Below are positions 47,786 to 58,440 of a DNA stretch of 64,000 bases, one piece after another. Both the position numbers and the translations under genes were made by a program. The number at the start of each line of letters is the position of its first letter. Position 1 is the first letter of the stretch. Below the pieces are notes generated by a model. It worked only from the letters and a program-made list of their open reading frames with translations, ran no database searches and was not told where the DNA came from. The DNA is from CADCWN01 sp046328475 (GTDB taxonomy: Bacteria > Chloroflexota > Chloroflexia > Thermomicrobiales > CADCWN01): assembly GCA_046328475.1 (NCBI GenBank), contig JAXLWN010000012.1, positions 65,280-129,279 of the forward strand, given 5' to 3'.

Positions 47786-50236
47786 CTATGGGTTTGCGCT
47801 CACCACGACATCGGTGAAGTCGGCGGCGGTGCCGGGTTGGTCGAAGGTGGCGGCGAGCAGGCCGACGCTGCCGCCGCCGCCCGGTTCGTTGACCGTGGCG
47901 AGTTGCGTGCCGTTGGCGCTGACGGTGATCTTCCCCCCGGCGGTCTCCACTCGCAGGCGGTTGGGGCCACCGGCGACGATCGCCGGGTCTTTGCGCCAGG
48001 GTGAGCGCGGTCCACGTCCCTCCCTGGTAGTGGGCGACCTGATAGAAGCCGTCGCGCGACACGGCAAAGAGGTAGTAGTCGTCGGGGCTGGCCAGCCAGA
48101 AGATGATGCCCGCCGCGCCGGGGGACGAACCGGAGAATTGCGTCGTCGCCTCGACGCGCACATTGGTGTAGATGCCCGTGTAGGTCGCCCAGGAGGCGCG
48201 ATTCGTCCCACTCGGGGCGATGCGGTACTTCCCGCCGGTATAGCCCGCTTCGAGGGTCTGGGGCAGGCCGGTGCCCGCCGCCCCGAGCGGATCGGTAAAG
48301 CTCAGGCCGGGCGTGCCGACCACCGGCGGGCGGGTCGGGGTTGGCGGGGCGGCGGCCGGGCGTGCCGTCGGCGTCGCCGGGGCTGCGGAGGGGCTGGCCT
48401 GCCGGAGACGGCCGCCGTCCGGGTGGCGGCTACCGGCGTGGCGGGGGCGGCGCTCGCGCCGGGGCCGGGGGTCGGGCGCGCGGGTGCCGGGGTGGTCGGC
48501 GGGTTGCCGAGTTGCAGGAGGCCGTGGCCGGTCTGGTTATCCTCGCCGGTCGGGGCGAGGTCGCGGGTACGGCTCCAGAGGAACTGCACGATCTGGTCGG
48601 CGGTGGCCTGCGGGTTGGCGCTGAGATAGAGCGCCGCCGCGCCGGAGACGTGGGGCGTCGCCGCCGAGGTGCCGTTGAACTTCTGGGTCGAACTCGGATA
48701 CGACGCCGTGGAGACGACCGTTGGCCCGGCGATATCCGGCTTGATCCGCCCATCGGCGGTCGGCCCCTGCGAGCTGTACTCTTCCAGCCGGTCGTTGTCC
48801 CAGCGCGTCGCCGCCACCGAGAGGCCGAGCTTGGCGTCGCCCGGTGTCGCCATGCTCCCCTCCGGCGTGAGAATCTCCGGGGTGGCGGATTGGGTGAAGA
48901 TGTTCAGCGCCACGGGGCCGGGGTCGCCCACCGCTTTGATGCGGATGGTGATCACCTGATTCCGTTGCGCCGTCAGGGTGAGGTATTCCACAGGCGACCG
49001 GCCGCTGGTGTTCTGCACATTCGTCGATTGGCGCAGCAGCTTCCCGCTGGCGTCGTAGGCCTCCAGGTTGAGATCGATCGGCGGGCCGCTCCAGGCGTCC
49101 CAGTTGAGCACGACCTGAAACTGCGAACTGAGCGGGGTGATCGTCAGATCGGCCTTGCCGGGTGCGAAGTCGTGGTAGCCGTCGCCGTCCTCGTCGGTGA
49201 ATGTCGCGCCGTAGTGGCTGTCGGCCTCGTTCCCGGCGGCGATGATGCAGAGCACGCCCTTGCTGTAGGCGTAATCGACGGCCTTCGCGCCGGTGCTGGT
49301 GCCATCCGCCCGGTAGTAGCCCGCCGAGCCGATCGACATCGAGATCAGGTCCACCCCGACCTCGTCCACCAGCCACTTGATCGCATTCTCGGTGCTGATG
49401 TTCGTGTCGATCCGCACCAGCCAGAGGCTCGCGTCGGGGGCCATGTCGTGGACGATCTCCGCGACGGCAGTGCCGTGGACCTCGGTGCCGAGACTCTTGT
49501 TGCTGGCGTAGGAGCGGGTCTGGAGGCGGTCGGTGGTGGGCAATTCGGTCCCGATCAGCTTCTCGTAGCCGCCGAAGCCGACATCGACGATGCCGATCTT
49601 CACCCCCTGGCCGTAGAAGCCCGCCGCCTGCCAGCGGTCGGCACCGCTCGCTTTCACCCCCTCGGTGGTGACGGCGCTGATCGCCCCTTCCAGGCTCGTC
49701 GGCACCGGCCCCTGCGGGTGGAAGGGGGGCGTGACCCGCACCTCGCGGACCGCATCATAGGCGGCGAGGTCTTCCATCATGTTCTTGCCGTCGCTGCTGA
49801 GATAGGTCAGCCAGAGTTTCAACGGCACTTCGATCTCGATGATGTTCTCGCTCATGCCGGTGACGTGGCCGCCGCTCGCCGTGATCTTGTCGGCGACGGG
49901 CTGGGTGTTGTTGTTGGCCAGGACGAGCGTCAGGCGCACAAGGTCGTCCTCGCCGAGCACCCCCGAATCGCGCGCGAGCTGCTCCGCCGCCGCCTCGCCC
50001 CGGCTCGTGTAGGTGTCGAGAATCTCCAGCAGGATCGCGTCCACCTTGCGCTCGGTGCCGGTGGGGCCGAGCACTGTCCGCGAGGTGCCGCTGGCGCTGG
50101 GGTTGGCGACGCGCGTGGGGGTGGGGGTGGCGCTGCCGCGCGTGCAGGCGGCGAGCAGCAGCACGGCCACCAGCAACAGGCCGCGCAGGGCGTGCGCGGG
50201 GGCGGGACCGAGTCGCGCGATACGTCCCCGAGTCAT
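47786..50236 (-). CDS. Lipoprotein S8 subtilase with C-terminal lectin-like domain (two frameshifts)
   Basis: About 816 residues after correction. The signal peptide with lipobox LLLVAVLLLAAC is near residue 28. An N-terminal prodomain-like region follows (LLEILDTYTSRGEAAAEQLA). The subtilase domain has its triad: Asp in GVKIGIVDVGFGGYE, His in TEVHGTAVAEIVHDM and Ser in KFNGTSAATPHVSGAAAL. A beta-sandwich/PPC-like insert lies before the Ser. The frame breaks near 48402 in the Pro/Ala/Thr linker and again near 48005; restored, it continues to a concanavalin-like domain (ASWATYTGIYTNVRVEATTQ, FWLASPDDYYLFAV, LAATFDQPGTAADFTDVVVS). It is a close paralog of the next gene. The start at 50236 has GAGG. 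Confidence 0.85.
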
Positions 50237-50354
50237 GGCGATCCTCATGTCAGGCCAGTGTGTCAGGTCGGGTGCTGCCCGCGCGATGACGGAGCGTGGG
50301 CGAGCGCCCCGCGCGGAACCTGGTGCGGCGGTCACGCGGCGACCGGGGGGCGCG

Positions 50355-52709
50355 CTACGGCAATGTCGTCACCTTGAAGTCGTCGAAGGCTGCGCTCATC
50401 CCCGGCTGGCCGAAGGTCGAGGCGATGAATCCGACGCGGCCTTTCCCCGCCGCCGGGGCCTGGGTGACGCCGAGGGACTGCCCGTTCGCCTGCATGGTGA
50501 TCTGCGGGCCGTTGAAGGTGACGGTGAGCTTATTCGGCTCGTTCGCCTTGATCGCGGCCGACTTCGTCCAGGGCGTCACCGCCGTCCAGCGCGAATTCTG
50601 GAGCCGCGTCAACTGGAAATAGCCATCGTTGGTGATCAGGACGGCGTAGTAGTCGCCGCTACCGGTTTGCCAGAAGACGAACCCCGCCGCTCCCCCGGCC
50701 GGCGCGGTGATTTGCACCGTCGCCTCGATGGTCGCGTTGGTGTAGTTGGTGCCATAGGTCGCCCAGGCGGCGCGGTTGGCGGCATTCGGCTTGATCACGT
50801 AGCGCCCACTCGCGTAGGCGGTCTCGTCGCGATTCTGGAGGCCGGTCTGGGTGTTGCTGAAATCGTCGGTGAAGCTGGCGACCTGCGCCGCCGCGCTCGG
50901 CGAGGGCTGCACCGTCCCCTTCGCGTTCTCGGGGGGACCGAGCGCCAGCCGCCCATAACCAGTCTTATTATCTGGTCCGGGCTCTTCCAGATCCTTGGCG
51001 TTCTTCTCCAGGAACGCCTTCACTTGAGCAGGTGTTGCGTTCGGCTGTGCGCCGATGACGAGCGCCGCCGCCCCGGAGACGTGTGGTGCCGACGCCGAGG
51101 TGCCGTAGAAAGGTTCACCCTTGTAGGCGGCGGTCGTCACGCGCGCCAGCCCGGAGATATCGGGCTTGGGCCGCCCGTCGAAGGTCGGTCCCTGGCCGCT
51201 GTACTCCTCCAGCTTGTCATCCTGATAGTTGACCGCGCCGACCGTGAATGCCCCCTCGGCTTCGCCGGGGTTCGAAATGCTGCCGGAAGGGGTGGATCCG
51301 GGGGTGATCGTCTCCAGCGCCGTGTTCTTGCCGAAAAGGTCGAAGCGGACCTTCGCCGTCGTGTTGACCGCCTCGATCACCGCGTAGTAGCGGACGCCCG
51401 GTTTGCCCTGGTATTCGATATATTCGTAGGGGGGCTTCCCGTTGGTCCCTTGCTGGACGTTGCGGGAGGAGGCCAGCTTCGTCCCCGCCTCGTCCACGAG
51501 GTACAGGTCGTAGTTAACCCCCTCGCCGGACCAGGCATCCCAGGTGAGGTGCAGCAGGATGTAGTTGTCGTCGCTCGGCCCCTGCACGCGGATGCGTTCC
51601 TTGTTGCTGGTGAACTGGTGCCGCCCCGTGGGGCCGGGGTTGAAGGTGGCGGTGTAGTGGGCGTCGGCCTCGTTGCCCGCCGATTTGACGTAGACCACGC
51701 CATGATCATTCGCGTAGTTGACCTGGTCGGATCGCTTGTCGATTCCGTCGCCCCGCGTGTCGTGCCAGCCCTGCGACTGCTGGATCACGTTCACTTTGGC
51801 CTCGTCCACCAGATATTTCACCGCCTGGACATAGGAGGCGTCGCCATAAATCGGGCAGAGGATGATTTCGGCCTCCGGGGCCATCGCGTAAACGATCTCG
51901 GCGACGGCGGTGCCGTGGACATCCTTGCCCGCGTCGCCGTTCGGGCGAAAAGACTTGAGGTTGACCGACTGGGGGAGTTCCTTGCCGAGCAGCGACTCGT
52001 AGCCGCCGAAGCCGCCATCGATGATGCCGATCTTGACGCCTTTGCCCTTGTATCCGGCGGCGTGCCACTTGTCGGCACCGCTGACGGCCACGCCCTCGAC
52101 AACCAGCGCCTGGATCAGCGGCTGCAGCTCCTCGATCGTCGTGCCGGGGGGGTAGGTGATCCCCTCGTTGCGCGGTATTGGCGTGACGCGCACCTCCCGG
52201 ACTGTGGTCATCGAGGCGAGTTCCTGCAAGAAGTTCTGGCTGTTGTTGCCGCTCAGCGAGTTGATCGCGGTCTGGAGCGGGAAGAGGACATCGACCAAAT
52301 TTTCGGCCGCCGCCGCGACTTTCCCGCCCAGCGACTTGACCTTATCGACCACCGGCTGGGTGTTGGTGTCGGTGAGGACGAGGGTGAGCCGCAATTCATC
52401 CTGCTCGCTCAGCAGCCCGGTCTCGCGCGCCTTCGCCTCGGCCGCCGCCTGCCCGCCCGCGTTGTAGGCGGCGGCGACATCGAGCAGCGTCGAGTCGATC
52501 TTCACGTCGTTCCCGCTCGGCAGGGTGATCGACGAGGGGGTCCCGATCGTGGAGGGGAGGACGCGCGTCGGCACCGGGGTGGGGGTTGGGTTGCGGATCG
52601 TGCAGGCCATCAGCAGTGGCAGCGCGACCAGCGTCACGCAGACCAGCACCACCAGCAACATCGGCCGGCTCCCTCGTTCATCACCAGAATGTCGCGCGCG
52701 GAAGAGCAT
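50355..52709 (-). CDS. Lipoprotein S8 subtilase with C-terminal lectin-like domain
   Basis: A 784-residue secreted serine protease, intact. Lipobox LVALPLLMAC near residue 36 predicts lipid anchoring. Prodomain-like region (LLDVAAAYNAGGQAAAEAKA), then the subtilase triad: Asp in VKIGIIDGGFGGYE, His in KDVHGTAVAEIVYAM and Ser in FYGTSASAPHVSGAAAL. A ~130-residue beta-rich insertion precedes the Ser region (LHLTWDAWSGEGVNYDLYLV). The C-terminal domain resembles the 3-keto-disaccharide/LamG-like fold (ATIEATVQITAPAGGAAGFV, FWQTGSGDYYAVLI, IASTFGQPGMSAAFDDF). It shares the whole layout with the 47786-50236 gene, from which it is separated by 119 bases. The start at 52709 has GAGG; ATG 52661 (MLLVVLV) is an alternative. 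Confidence 0.92.
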   Translation of the reverse strand: MLFRARHSGDERGSRPMLLVVLVCVTLVALPLLMACTIRNPTPTPVPTRVLPSTIGTPSSITLPSGNDVKIDSTLLDVAAAYNAGGQAAAEAKARETGLLSEQDELRLTLVLTDTNTQPVVDKVKSLGGKVAAAAENLVDVLFPLQTAINSLSGNNSQNFLQELASMTTVREVRVTPIPRNEGITYPPGTTIEELQPLIQALVVEGVAVSGADKWHAAGYKGKGVKIGIIDGGFGGYESLLGKELPQSVNLKSFRPNGDAGKDVHGTAVAEIVYAMAPEAEIILCPIYGDASYVQAVKYLVDEAKVNVIQQSQGWHDTRGDGIDKRSDQVNYANDHGVVYVKSAGNEADAHYTATFNPGPTGRHQFTSNKERIRVQGPSDDNYILLHLTWDAWSGEGVNYDLYLVDEAGTKLASSRNVQQGTNGKPPYEYIEYQGKPGVRYYAVIEAVNTTAKVRFDLFGKNTALETITPGSTPSGSISNPGEAEGAFTVGAVNYQDDKLEEYSGQGPTFDGRPKPDISGLARVTTAAYKGEPFYGTSASAPHVSGAAALVIGAQPNATPAQVKAFLEKNAKDLEEPGPDNKTGYGRLALGPPENAKGTVQPSPSAAAQVASFTDDFSNTQTGLQNRDETAYASGRYVIKPNAANRAAWATYGTNYTNATIEATVQITAPAGGAAGFVFWQTGSGDYYAVLITNDGYFQLTRLQNSRWTAVTPWTKSAAIKANEPNKLTVTFNGPQITMQANGQSLGVTQAPAAGKGRVGFIASTFGQPGMSAAFDDFKVTTLP

Positions 52710-52775
52710 GCTTACTCGCCTCACTATCGTGTATCGGTTCTCATGGCGGCGCGCCCAGACTGCTCCCTGACTGGT

Positions 52776-54617
52776 CTAGGGTACCGGGCGGATGAAGGTG
52801 AGTTGGTAGTTGGTGATCTGCTGATTCTGGTTCAGGTTCAATATCCCCACGCCTTGCTCGGGATAGAAGATCGTGATCTGGCCATTCAGCTTGCGTCGCA
52901 GGACGAGGATCGCCCCCTCCGTGCTGGTGCTGCCCCTCCATTCCCCCCGACATTATAGGCGAAGGGAGAGGCACCCGATAGTGTGACCGACGCGGACCAG
53001 GTCGGCGTGCGTCCGGCGAGCACCTCGGGTGACGGCGGCGGAGTGGTGGTACCGCTCGGCAGGTCGATGGCCAAGAAGACGACAATCTCCCACTCGCCAG
53101 CTGGGGGCGGACCAGCCCCGAACGTGAGCGTCCCGCCGATGCTGGTCGTGCCGGAGCTACTGATCGAGGATGAGGTCGTCGGCGTCAGGCTCGGCGCTGC
53201 TGTTGCGGTGCCGGAGACGGGCGGACCCAACGAACTCGCGCGTGGCACGGTCGGCGTCGCCGCGACGGCGGCGCTCGCCGGGGTCGCCGTTGGTGCCGCT
53301 GCGGGGCTGCCGAGGCTGCCGCCGTGCTCGGCAGCGCGCCGCCGATGGCGGTGAACGTGGGACGATTCCCCGGGTTGATGCTGGCGGGATCGGTGGCGGT
53401 GGGGCGCAGGGCCGCCGCCACCGTCGTGGCGGGAGGGTTCTCCTTCCCGCGCTGGAGGAAGGCGACGCTGCCCGCCCCGATGATCGCGACCAGCAGCAAC
53501 GGCAGCACAATCATCGCCAGCGGCAGGCTGACGACGACCGGGCGGGCGGTGGTGCCGGGCTCGGTGGGATAACCATGGCGGGCGGCATCGTCGGGGGAGG
53601 CGCACTGCGGTGAGGCGGCGGCGGAGGGTGGGGCATGGGCGCGGTCGCCACCGCGCCCGCCGTGGCGGCACCGCTGTCGCCACCCCCGGCCGCTTCACCC
53701 TCCGCGCGCACAAATGGCTTGGTGACCGCGTCATTCAGCGAGGGGGTCATCGGGACGGTCACGGCGTCTTCGCGGGACCGGGCCGCCGGCGCGAGCCCAT
53801 CGATCCGCACCGCCAGCGCGGTGATGTTGTCCGGCCCGCCGCGCTGCTTCGCCAATTCGATCAGCGCCGGCACGGCGACGCCGAGCGGTTGGGTGCTGAG
53901 GTGCTGGGCCAGCTCCTGGCTGTCCACCATGCTGTGCAGCCCGTCGGAGCAGAGCAGCACGATGTCGCCGACCATCACCGGGTAGGTGAAGACGTCGGGC
54001 TCGACCTCCTCGCGGTAGCCGACGGCGCGCGTGATCACGTTGCGGATGCTGCTCTGCCGCGCCTGATTCTCGGTCAGCAGGCCGCTCCGCACCTGCTCGC
54101 CGATCAGCGAGTGGTCGTGGGTCAACTGCTCGATCTGCCCATTGCGAACGCGGTAGGTGCGGCTGTCGCCGATGTTGCCGACGTAGAGCGCGCCATCGCG
54201 CAGCAGCGCCAGCGTGAGCGTCGTGCCCATCGACGCGCCGCCCGCGTCGCGCCCCGCCTGGTGGACCGCCGCGTTCGTCTCCAGCAACACCCGCTCCAGC
54301 CCCCGGCGCGGGTCCTCGCCCGCCTCCGTGCTGTAGTAGCGGGCGAAGAGGTGCTGGATCGCCAGCGCACTCGCCACCTCGCCGCGCGCGTGCCCCCCCA
54401 TGCCGTCGGCGACGGCGTAGAGCAGGCCGAGGGTCGGGGCCTGGGCGGCGTGCTGCCCGACGCGATTGCCGAGCGTGTCTTGATTGACCGAGCGTTGCAT
54501 CCCGACATCGGTCAGGCCGAAGGCGGTCGCGACCATGCCGCCGTTCGTCTGCGAGGTCTCCTCGCGGCCAGCGCCCGGATCAATCAATGGTTGTGTCCTG
54601 TCGCGATCGTTCGTCAT
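52776..54617 (-). CDS. PP2C-type Ser/Thr phosphatase with transmembrane and ectodomain module (frameshifted)
   Basis: About 610 residues after correction. PP2C domain (residues ~30-275): FGLTDVGMQRSVNQDTLGNR, YAVADGMGGHARGEVASALA, YVGNIGDSRTYRVRNGQIEQ, LLCSDGLHSMV and GGPDNITALAV give the metal-binding Asp set. A Pro-rich stretch follows. Then the frame changes near 53560, and a membrane segment (LPLAMIVLPLLLVAIIGAGS), a Thr/Ser/Pro linker (shift near 53290), and a beta-rich domain follow: GEWEIVVFLAIDLPSG, PFAYNVGGNGG (shift near 52940), RRKLNGQITIFYPEQ, LNQNQQITNYQLTFIRPVP, ending at 52776. The part after the membrane is homologous to the end of the second kinase (59276-60972). Start ATG 54617 is 44 bases after the upstream FHA stop. 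Confidence 0.85.
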
Positions 54618-54661
54618 CGCGCCTCCTGATCCAGCGCGCTCGTGCTTCCCATCTTCTGGCC

Positions 54662-56515
54662 CTACGTAATCTTGATGGTGGCGATAATTTGGTCGAACGT
54701 CGGGCCATAGCTCTCGAAGGCCGTCTGCAGGGCCAGGAAGCCGAAGAAGTACTGCGCCTTGCCGGCGACGACGACCGCGCGATCGGCCTCGGTGATGATG
54801 TTCCCGTCCCGGGCTTTGAAGGTGTACGGATCAGTCCCGAAGCCTTGTAGCCCGCTGATCTGGGCGGTTCCGGTGCGCACAACTGCGGGGTCGAAGTTGG
54901 GGTCGGTTGCCGCCGTGCTGTCCAACTCGTCCAGAATGATCGACTGCGCGGTCACGCTGGAGGGTGGCTTGGCGACCCAACGGACGACGATCTGCGCGCG
55001 GTTGTCGCCGGAGGCGAACTGCACGCTGCCGCTGTCCTTCGCGACCTGCTTCCAGTCGGACGGGAGGTTGAAGACCAGGCCGACCTCGGCAATCTCGATC
55101 CGCTGCTGCCCCGCAGGCGTGGACGGCTGGGCCGCCGTGCTGGGGGTGGCTGCCGGTCGGGCGCTCCCGGACGGCGTGCCGGCGGACGAACTTACCGGAG
55201 TCGCCCCCGGTGCCGGTGGCGCGGAGTTGCCGCCGCTATTGCCGCTGGTGGGCAGCGGCGTGCCCGCCGAACCCGAAGCGGATGCGGCTACGGACGCCGG
55301 TGTGCCGGCCGCGCGCACCGCCGTCGCGGTCGGGTCAGCGTTGTTATCGCGACGCGAGAGCGCGAACGCGCCGACGCCAACCCCGATGCAGATCAGCAGG
55401 AGAATCGCCCCCCCACCGATCAGCAGGAGCGGCGACGGTCCGCTGCGCCGCCGCGCGGGCGCGGCGGGGGGCATCGGCGGCTGGATCGGGGGCGGTGCGC
55501 CGCCGAACTGCGGCGCAAGCGGCGCGTTCCAGGGCTGCCCGGGTACTCCGGGCGCTCCGGGCGGTGGCCCACCGATGATCGGCGGGCCGCCCATCGGCTG
55601 GGGACCGCCCATCGGGGGTGGACCACCCAGTGGGGGAGCTCCGCCCATCGGCGGCGGTGCGCCCATCACCGTCGCGCCCTCGATCAGCGGACCGTCGAAC
55701 GCGACCCCCCCAGCCAGAGGCGGACTCGCTGGCGGCGGCCCCCCGAGTGGCGCGGCCCCGCCCAGCGCCGGCCCGGAGGGTGGCGGCGGGAAGAACCCGA
55801 GCGCGATCGCCGTGCCGTGGTCGATGAAGGCGATCCCTTCGACCCGGAGCTGGCTGGTGCCGATCTGGACCAGATCGCCGTTATTGAGCACCGTGGGGGC
55901 GTTGATCCTGGTGCCGTTGACCCGCGTGCCGTTTGCCGAGTTGAGGTCGGTGATCGTCACCTGCCCGTCGCGGGTCTCGATGCGCGCGTGCTGGCGCGAT
56001 GCCTGGGAGTCGTCCAGCGGCAGTTCGTTCTCGGGCTGCCGCCCGATCACCATCGAGGGGCGATCGAGGCGATAGATCGTGCCCGTCCCCTGCACGACCA
56101 GGCGCGGCGTTTCGGCCGCTGGTGCGCTCGCGGGGAGACCGCCGCCCGGCCCACCCGCGAACATCGTCGCGTTCGGATCGCCGAGGGGCGCTGACGGGCC
56201 GCCGAGGGGCGCGGGAGGACCCCCTTCGACCACCATCACGGTGTCGCCGAGTTGCAGGCGATCGCCAGGATTGAGCGGGACGGTCCCGGTCACGGGGCGG
56301 CCATTCACCAGCGTGCCATTCGCCGAATTGAGATCGGTCACGGTGAGGCCCTGCGGGCCGGTCTCGATGCGGGCGTGTTGGCGTGAAAGGCGCGCATCGT
56401 CGAGGACGATCGCATTGTTCTCTTGTCGCCCGATCGTCGCCGATGCCTGGTCGATCGGGTAGCTCTGGCCGGAATTCGGACCACGCTCGACGCGCAGACG
56501 CCACGGTGCGCTCAT
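54662..56515 (-). CDS. Double-FHA membrane protein with PsbP-like ectodomain
   Basis: A 617-residue protein. FHA1 at ~7-95 (SATIGRQENNAIVLDDARLS, DLNSANGTLVNGRPVTG) and FHA2 at ~140-225 (RPSMVIGRQPENELPLDDSQ, DLNSANGTRVNGTRINAP). A Gly/Pro-rich linker with repeated GGPPPMGG units follows (~235-360), then one membrane segment (PLLLIGGGAILLLICIGVGV), a Ser/Thr/Pro linker and a C-terminal domain (EIAEVGLVFNLPSDWKQVAK, VRWVAKPPSSVTAQSIILDE, ESYGPTFDQIIATIKIT) resembling PsbP/DUF1795-type lipoproteins. It would read phosphothreonine in the cytoplasm and contact the exterior. The start at 56515 (GGAGG) rather than 56533. First gene of a probable FHA-PP2C-protease operon. Confidence 0.88.
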   Translation of the reverse strand: MSAPWRLRVERGPNSGQSYPIDQASATIGRQENNAIVLDDARLSRQHARIETGPQGLTVTDLNSANGTLVNGRPVTGTVPLNPGDRLQLGDTVMVVEGGPPAPLGGPSAPLGDPNATMFAGGPGGGLPASAPAAETPRLVVQGTGTIYRLDRPSMVIGRQPENELPLDDSQASRQHARIETRDGQVTITDLNSANGTRVNGTRINAPTVLNNGDLVQIGTSQLRVEGIAFIDHGTAIALGFFPPPPSGPALGGAAPLGGPPPASPPLAGGVAFDGPLIEGATVMGAPPPMGGAPPLGGPPPMGGPQPMGGPPIIGGPPPGAPGVPGQPWNAPLAPQFGGAPPPIQPPMPPAAPARRRSGPSPLLLIGGGAILLLICIGVGVGAFALSRRDNNADPTATAVRAAGTPASVAASASGSAGTPLPTSGNSGGNSAPPAPGATPVSSSAGTPSGSARPAATPSTAAQPSTPAGQQRIEIAEVGLVFNLPSDWKQVAKDSGSVQFASGDNRAQIVVRWVAKPPSSVTAQSIILDELDSTAATDPNFDPAVVRTGTAQISGLQGFGTDPYTFKARDGNIITEADRAVVVAGKAQYFFGFLALQTAFESYGPTFDQIIATIKIT

Positions 56516-56708
56516 GCCCCCCGGCCTCCCCATCTCAGTAGTGCGCCAACCCGATGCCCTCGGTTGGTCGCACCATCACGTATCGCTTCAACTAACGCCT
56601 GAGCAGCATACAACGTTTCTCGTTGTCGTCCTGGGAATTTGGGACCCCACCGACATTGGTGTTGGCGGCGTCGCCGGTCTGGTTCATCGCGCGGGCTGTC
56701 GGATGCGG

Positions 56709-56738
56709 CAAGTGTACAGACGTGTTCAAGGCCGCGTC
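56709..56738 (-). promoter_or_regulatory. Promoter of the FHA-PP2C-subtilase operon
   Basis: Minus-strand -35 TTGACG (56738-56733), 18-bp spacer, -10 TACACT (56714-56709), with an untranslated leader of about 190 bases to ATG 56515. The same -35 and spacer length precede the second kinase gene. The remaining 56739-57035 holds no other feature I can support. Confidence 0.45.
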
Positions 56739-57035
56739 AACCGAACAACACCTGGAACATGGCACAGGGAGCGCTACCGGTTCCGGATCGGTACAAAACT
56801 CGCCCGATGAGCACGGGCAAGGCTGCTGCATACCCACCCCTGGCCTTCCGCCATCCCCTCCCTCGCACCAGGCACTGCCGCGCTGATCTGTCGCCTTGTC
56901 TGCCAACAGACTACCGCCTGAACGAACGATGCGCAATGGGTCCATTTGTCCTCCCTTGTCACCCGTCGCCCCGATGTGCGACCCTCTCCTGTGCCGGCGG
57001 TGCCAGGGGGCGAACGCGGGCAGAGAGGATTGTGC

Positions 57036-58349
57036 ATGAGCCAGGGAGGCAACGAGCTACCGACCGTCATCGTGGGGGCGGGTCTGGCCGGGTTGGTCTG
57101 CGCGCGGGCGCTGGTTGATGCCGGGGCGGCGGTGCGCGTGCTGGAGGCGGGCGACGAGGTTGGCGGGCGGGTGCGGAGCGATCTGCGCGACGGCTTCCGG
57201 CTCGACCGGGGCTTTCAGGTGCTCTTCACCGGCTACCCCGCCGCGCGGCGCTGGCTCGACTTCGACCGCCTCGATTTGCGCCCCTTCGATCCGGGCGCGG
57301 TGATTCGCCACAATGGCGGTTGGGCCACGCTGAGCGACCCGCGCCGCGACCGCGCGGCACTCCCCGCGTCCGCGCTGACCGACGTGGTCGGTCTGGGCGA
57401 CAAGCTGCGCGTGATCCGGCTGATCGCCCGGCTCCGGCGGCGCGACTGGGACGGCGTGCGCGAGGTCGGCGGCGAGGATCGCCCGACCGCGACCTACCTG
57501 CGCGGTCGCGGCTTCTCCGACGCGTTCATCGATCGCTTCGCGCGGCCGTTCTACGGTGGCATCTACCTGCGGCGCGATCTCAGCACCAGCGCGCGGGTCT
57601 TCGCCTTCACCTTCCGCATGCTGGCGATCGGCGAGACGGTCGTCCCCGCCGAGGGCATCGGCGCGCTGACGCGGCAACTCGCCGACGGCCTGCCGCCCGG
57701 CACGGTGCAACTGAACACCCCGGTCGAAGGCTTGCTGCGCGCCGGGGACCGCGTCACCGGGGTGCAGACGGCGCGGGGCGAAGTCGCGGCCTCCCGCGTG
57801 GTGCTGGCGACCGACAGCCACAGCGCCGCGCGATTCTCCGGACTCGAACTGCCCGGCGTGCCGCTGGGCGCGACTGCGGTCTATTTCGCCTCGGATGAGC
57901 CGCTGGTGCGGCACAAGAAGCTGCTGCTCAATCCCGCGCCCGAGGCGTTCATGAACAATGCGGTGCAACTGAGCAACGTTGCGCCCGAATACGCCCCCGC
58001 CGGGCGACATCTGTTCTCCTGCACCATCCTGGGGAATCCCGAGCTGGACGACGACGCGGTGATCGCCCGCTGCCGCGCCGAACTCGCGGAGTGGTTCGGC
58101 GAGTCGAGCACCGCCCCCAGCCGCCTGATCGCGCTCGACGTGGTGCGCGTCCCCTTCTCGCAGTTCGCGCAGCCGCCCGGCATCCACGACCGGCTGCCGC
58201 GCAACCGCACCGCCATCCCCGGCCTCTACCTCGCGGGCGAGTACACCGAGGACAGCAGCATCAACGGGGCGATGCGGAGCGGCGAAGCCGCCGCCGGTGC
58301 CGTGCTGGGCGACCGGCGGCGGGCACGAGTCGGGAGTCGTGAGTCGTGA
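57036..58349 (+). CDS. FAD-dependent amine oxidase/desaturase-like oxidoreductase
   Basis: A 437-residue flavoprotein. N-terminal dinucleotide-binding TVIVGAGLAGLVCARALVDA with the following acidic VRVLEAGDEVGGRVRSD, middle PFYGGIYLRRDLSTSARVFA and C-terminal PGLYLAGEYTEDSSINGAMR (FAD-contacting GEY/N). This layout is that of the amine oxidase/phytoene desaturase superfamily (protoporphyrinogen oxidase-like). Substrate unknown. Start 57036 has AGAGAGG; an in-frame reading to 56946 is rejected. The C-terminal GSRES comes from the heptamer element at its stop. It is the only plus-strand gene inside the signalling cluster. Confidence 0.85.
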   Translation: MSQGGNELPTVIVGAGLAGLVCARALVDAGAAVRVLEAGDEVGGRVRSDLRDGFRLDRGFQVLFTGYPAARRWLDFDRLDLRPFDPGAVIRHNGGWATLSDPRRDRAALPASALTDVVGLGDKLRVIRLIARLRRRDWDGVREVGGEDRPTATYLRGRGFSDAFIDRFARPFYGGIYLRRDLSTSARVFAFTFRMLAIGETVVPAEGIGALTRQLADGLPPGTVQLNTPVEGLLRAGDRVTGVQTARGEVAASRVVLATDSHSAARFSGLELPGVPLGATAVYFASDEPLVRHKKLLLNPAPEAFMNNAVQLSNVAPEYAPAGRHLFSCTILGNPELDDDAVIARCRAELAEWFGESSTAPSRLIALDVVRVPFSQFAQPPGIHDRLPRNRTAIPGLYLAGEYTEDSSINGAMRSGEAAAGAVLGDRRRARVGSRES

Positions 58350-58440
58350 GAATCTTGCTTCTAGCTGGTGACCGCTGGTGCAGGCAATAGCTCCGCGTAA
58401 CTCTCTCACGACTCACGACTCACGACTCACGACTCGCTCA
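58326..58440. repeat. Inverted GTGAGTC heptamer element between convergent genes
   Basis: Left array 58331-58351 (GTGAGTC copies) pairs with 58404-58424, with one mismatch over 21 bases. The right array is longer, about four and a half units to 58436. The arms contain the stop codons of both flanking convergent genes, as at 38285-38395. Confidence 0.92.
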
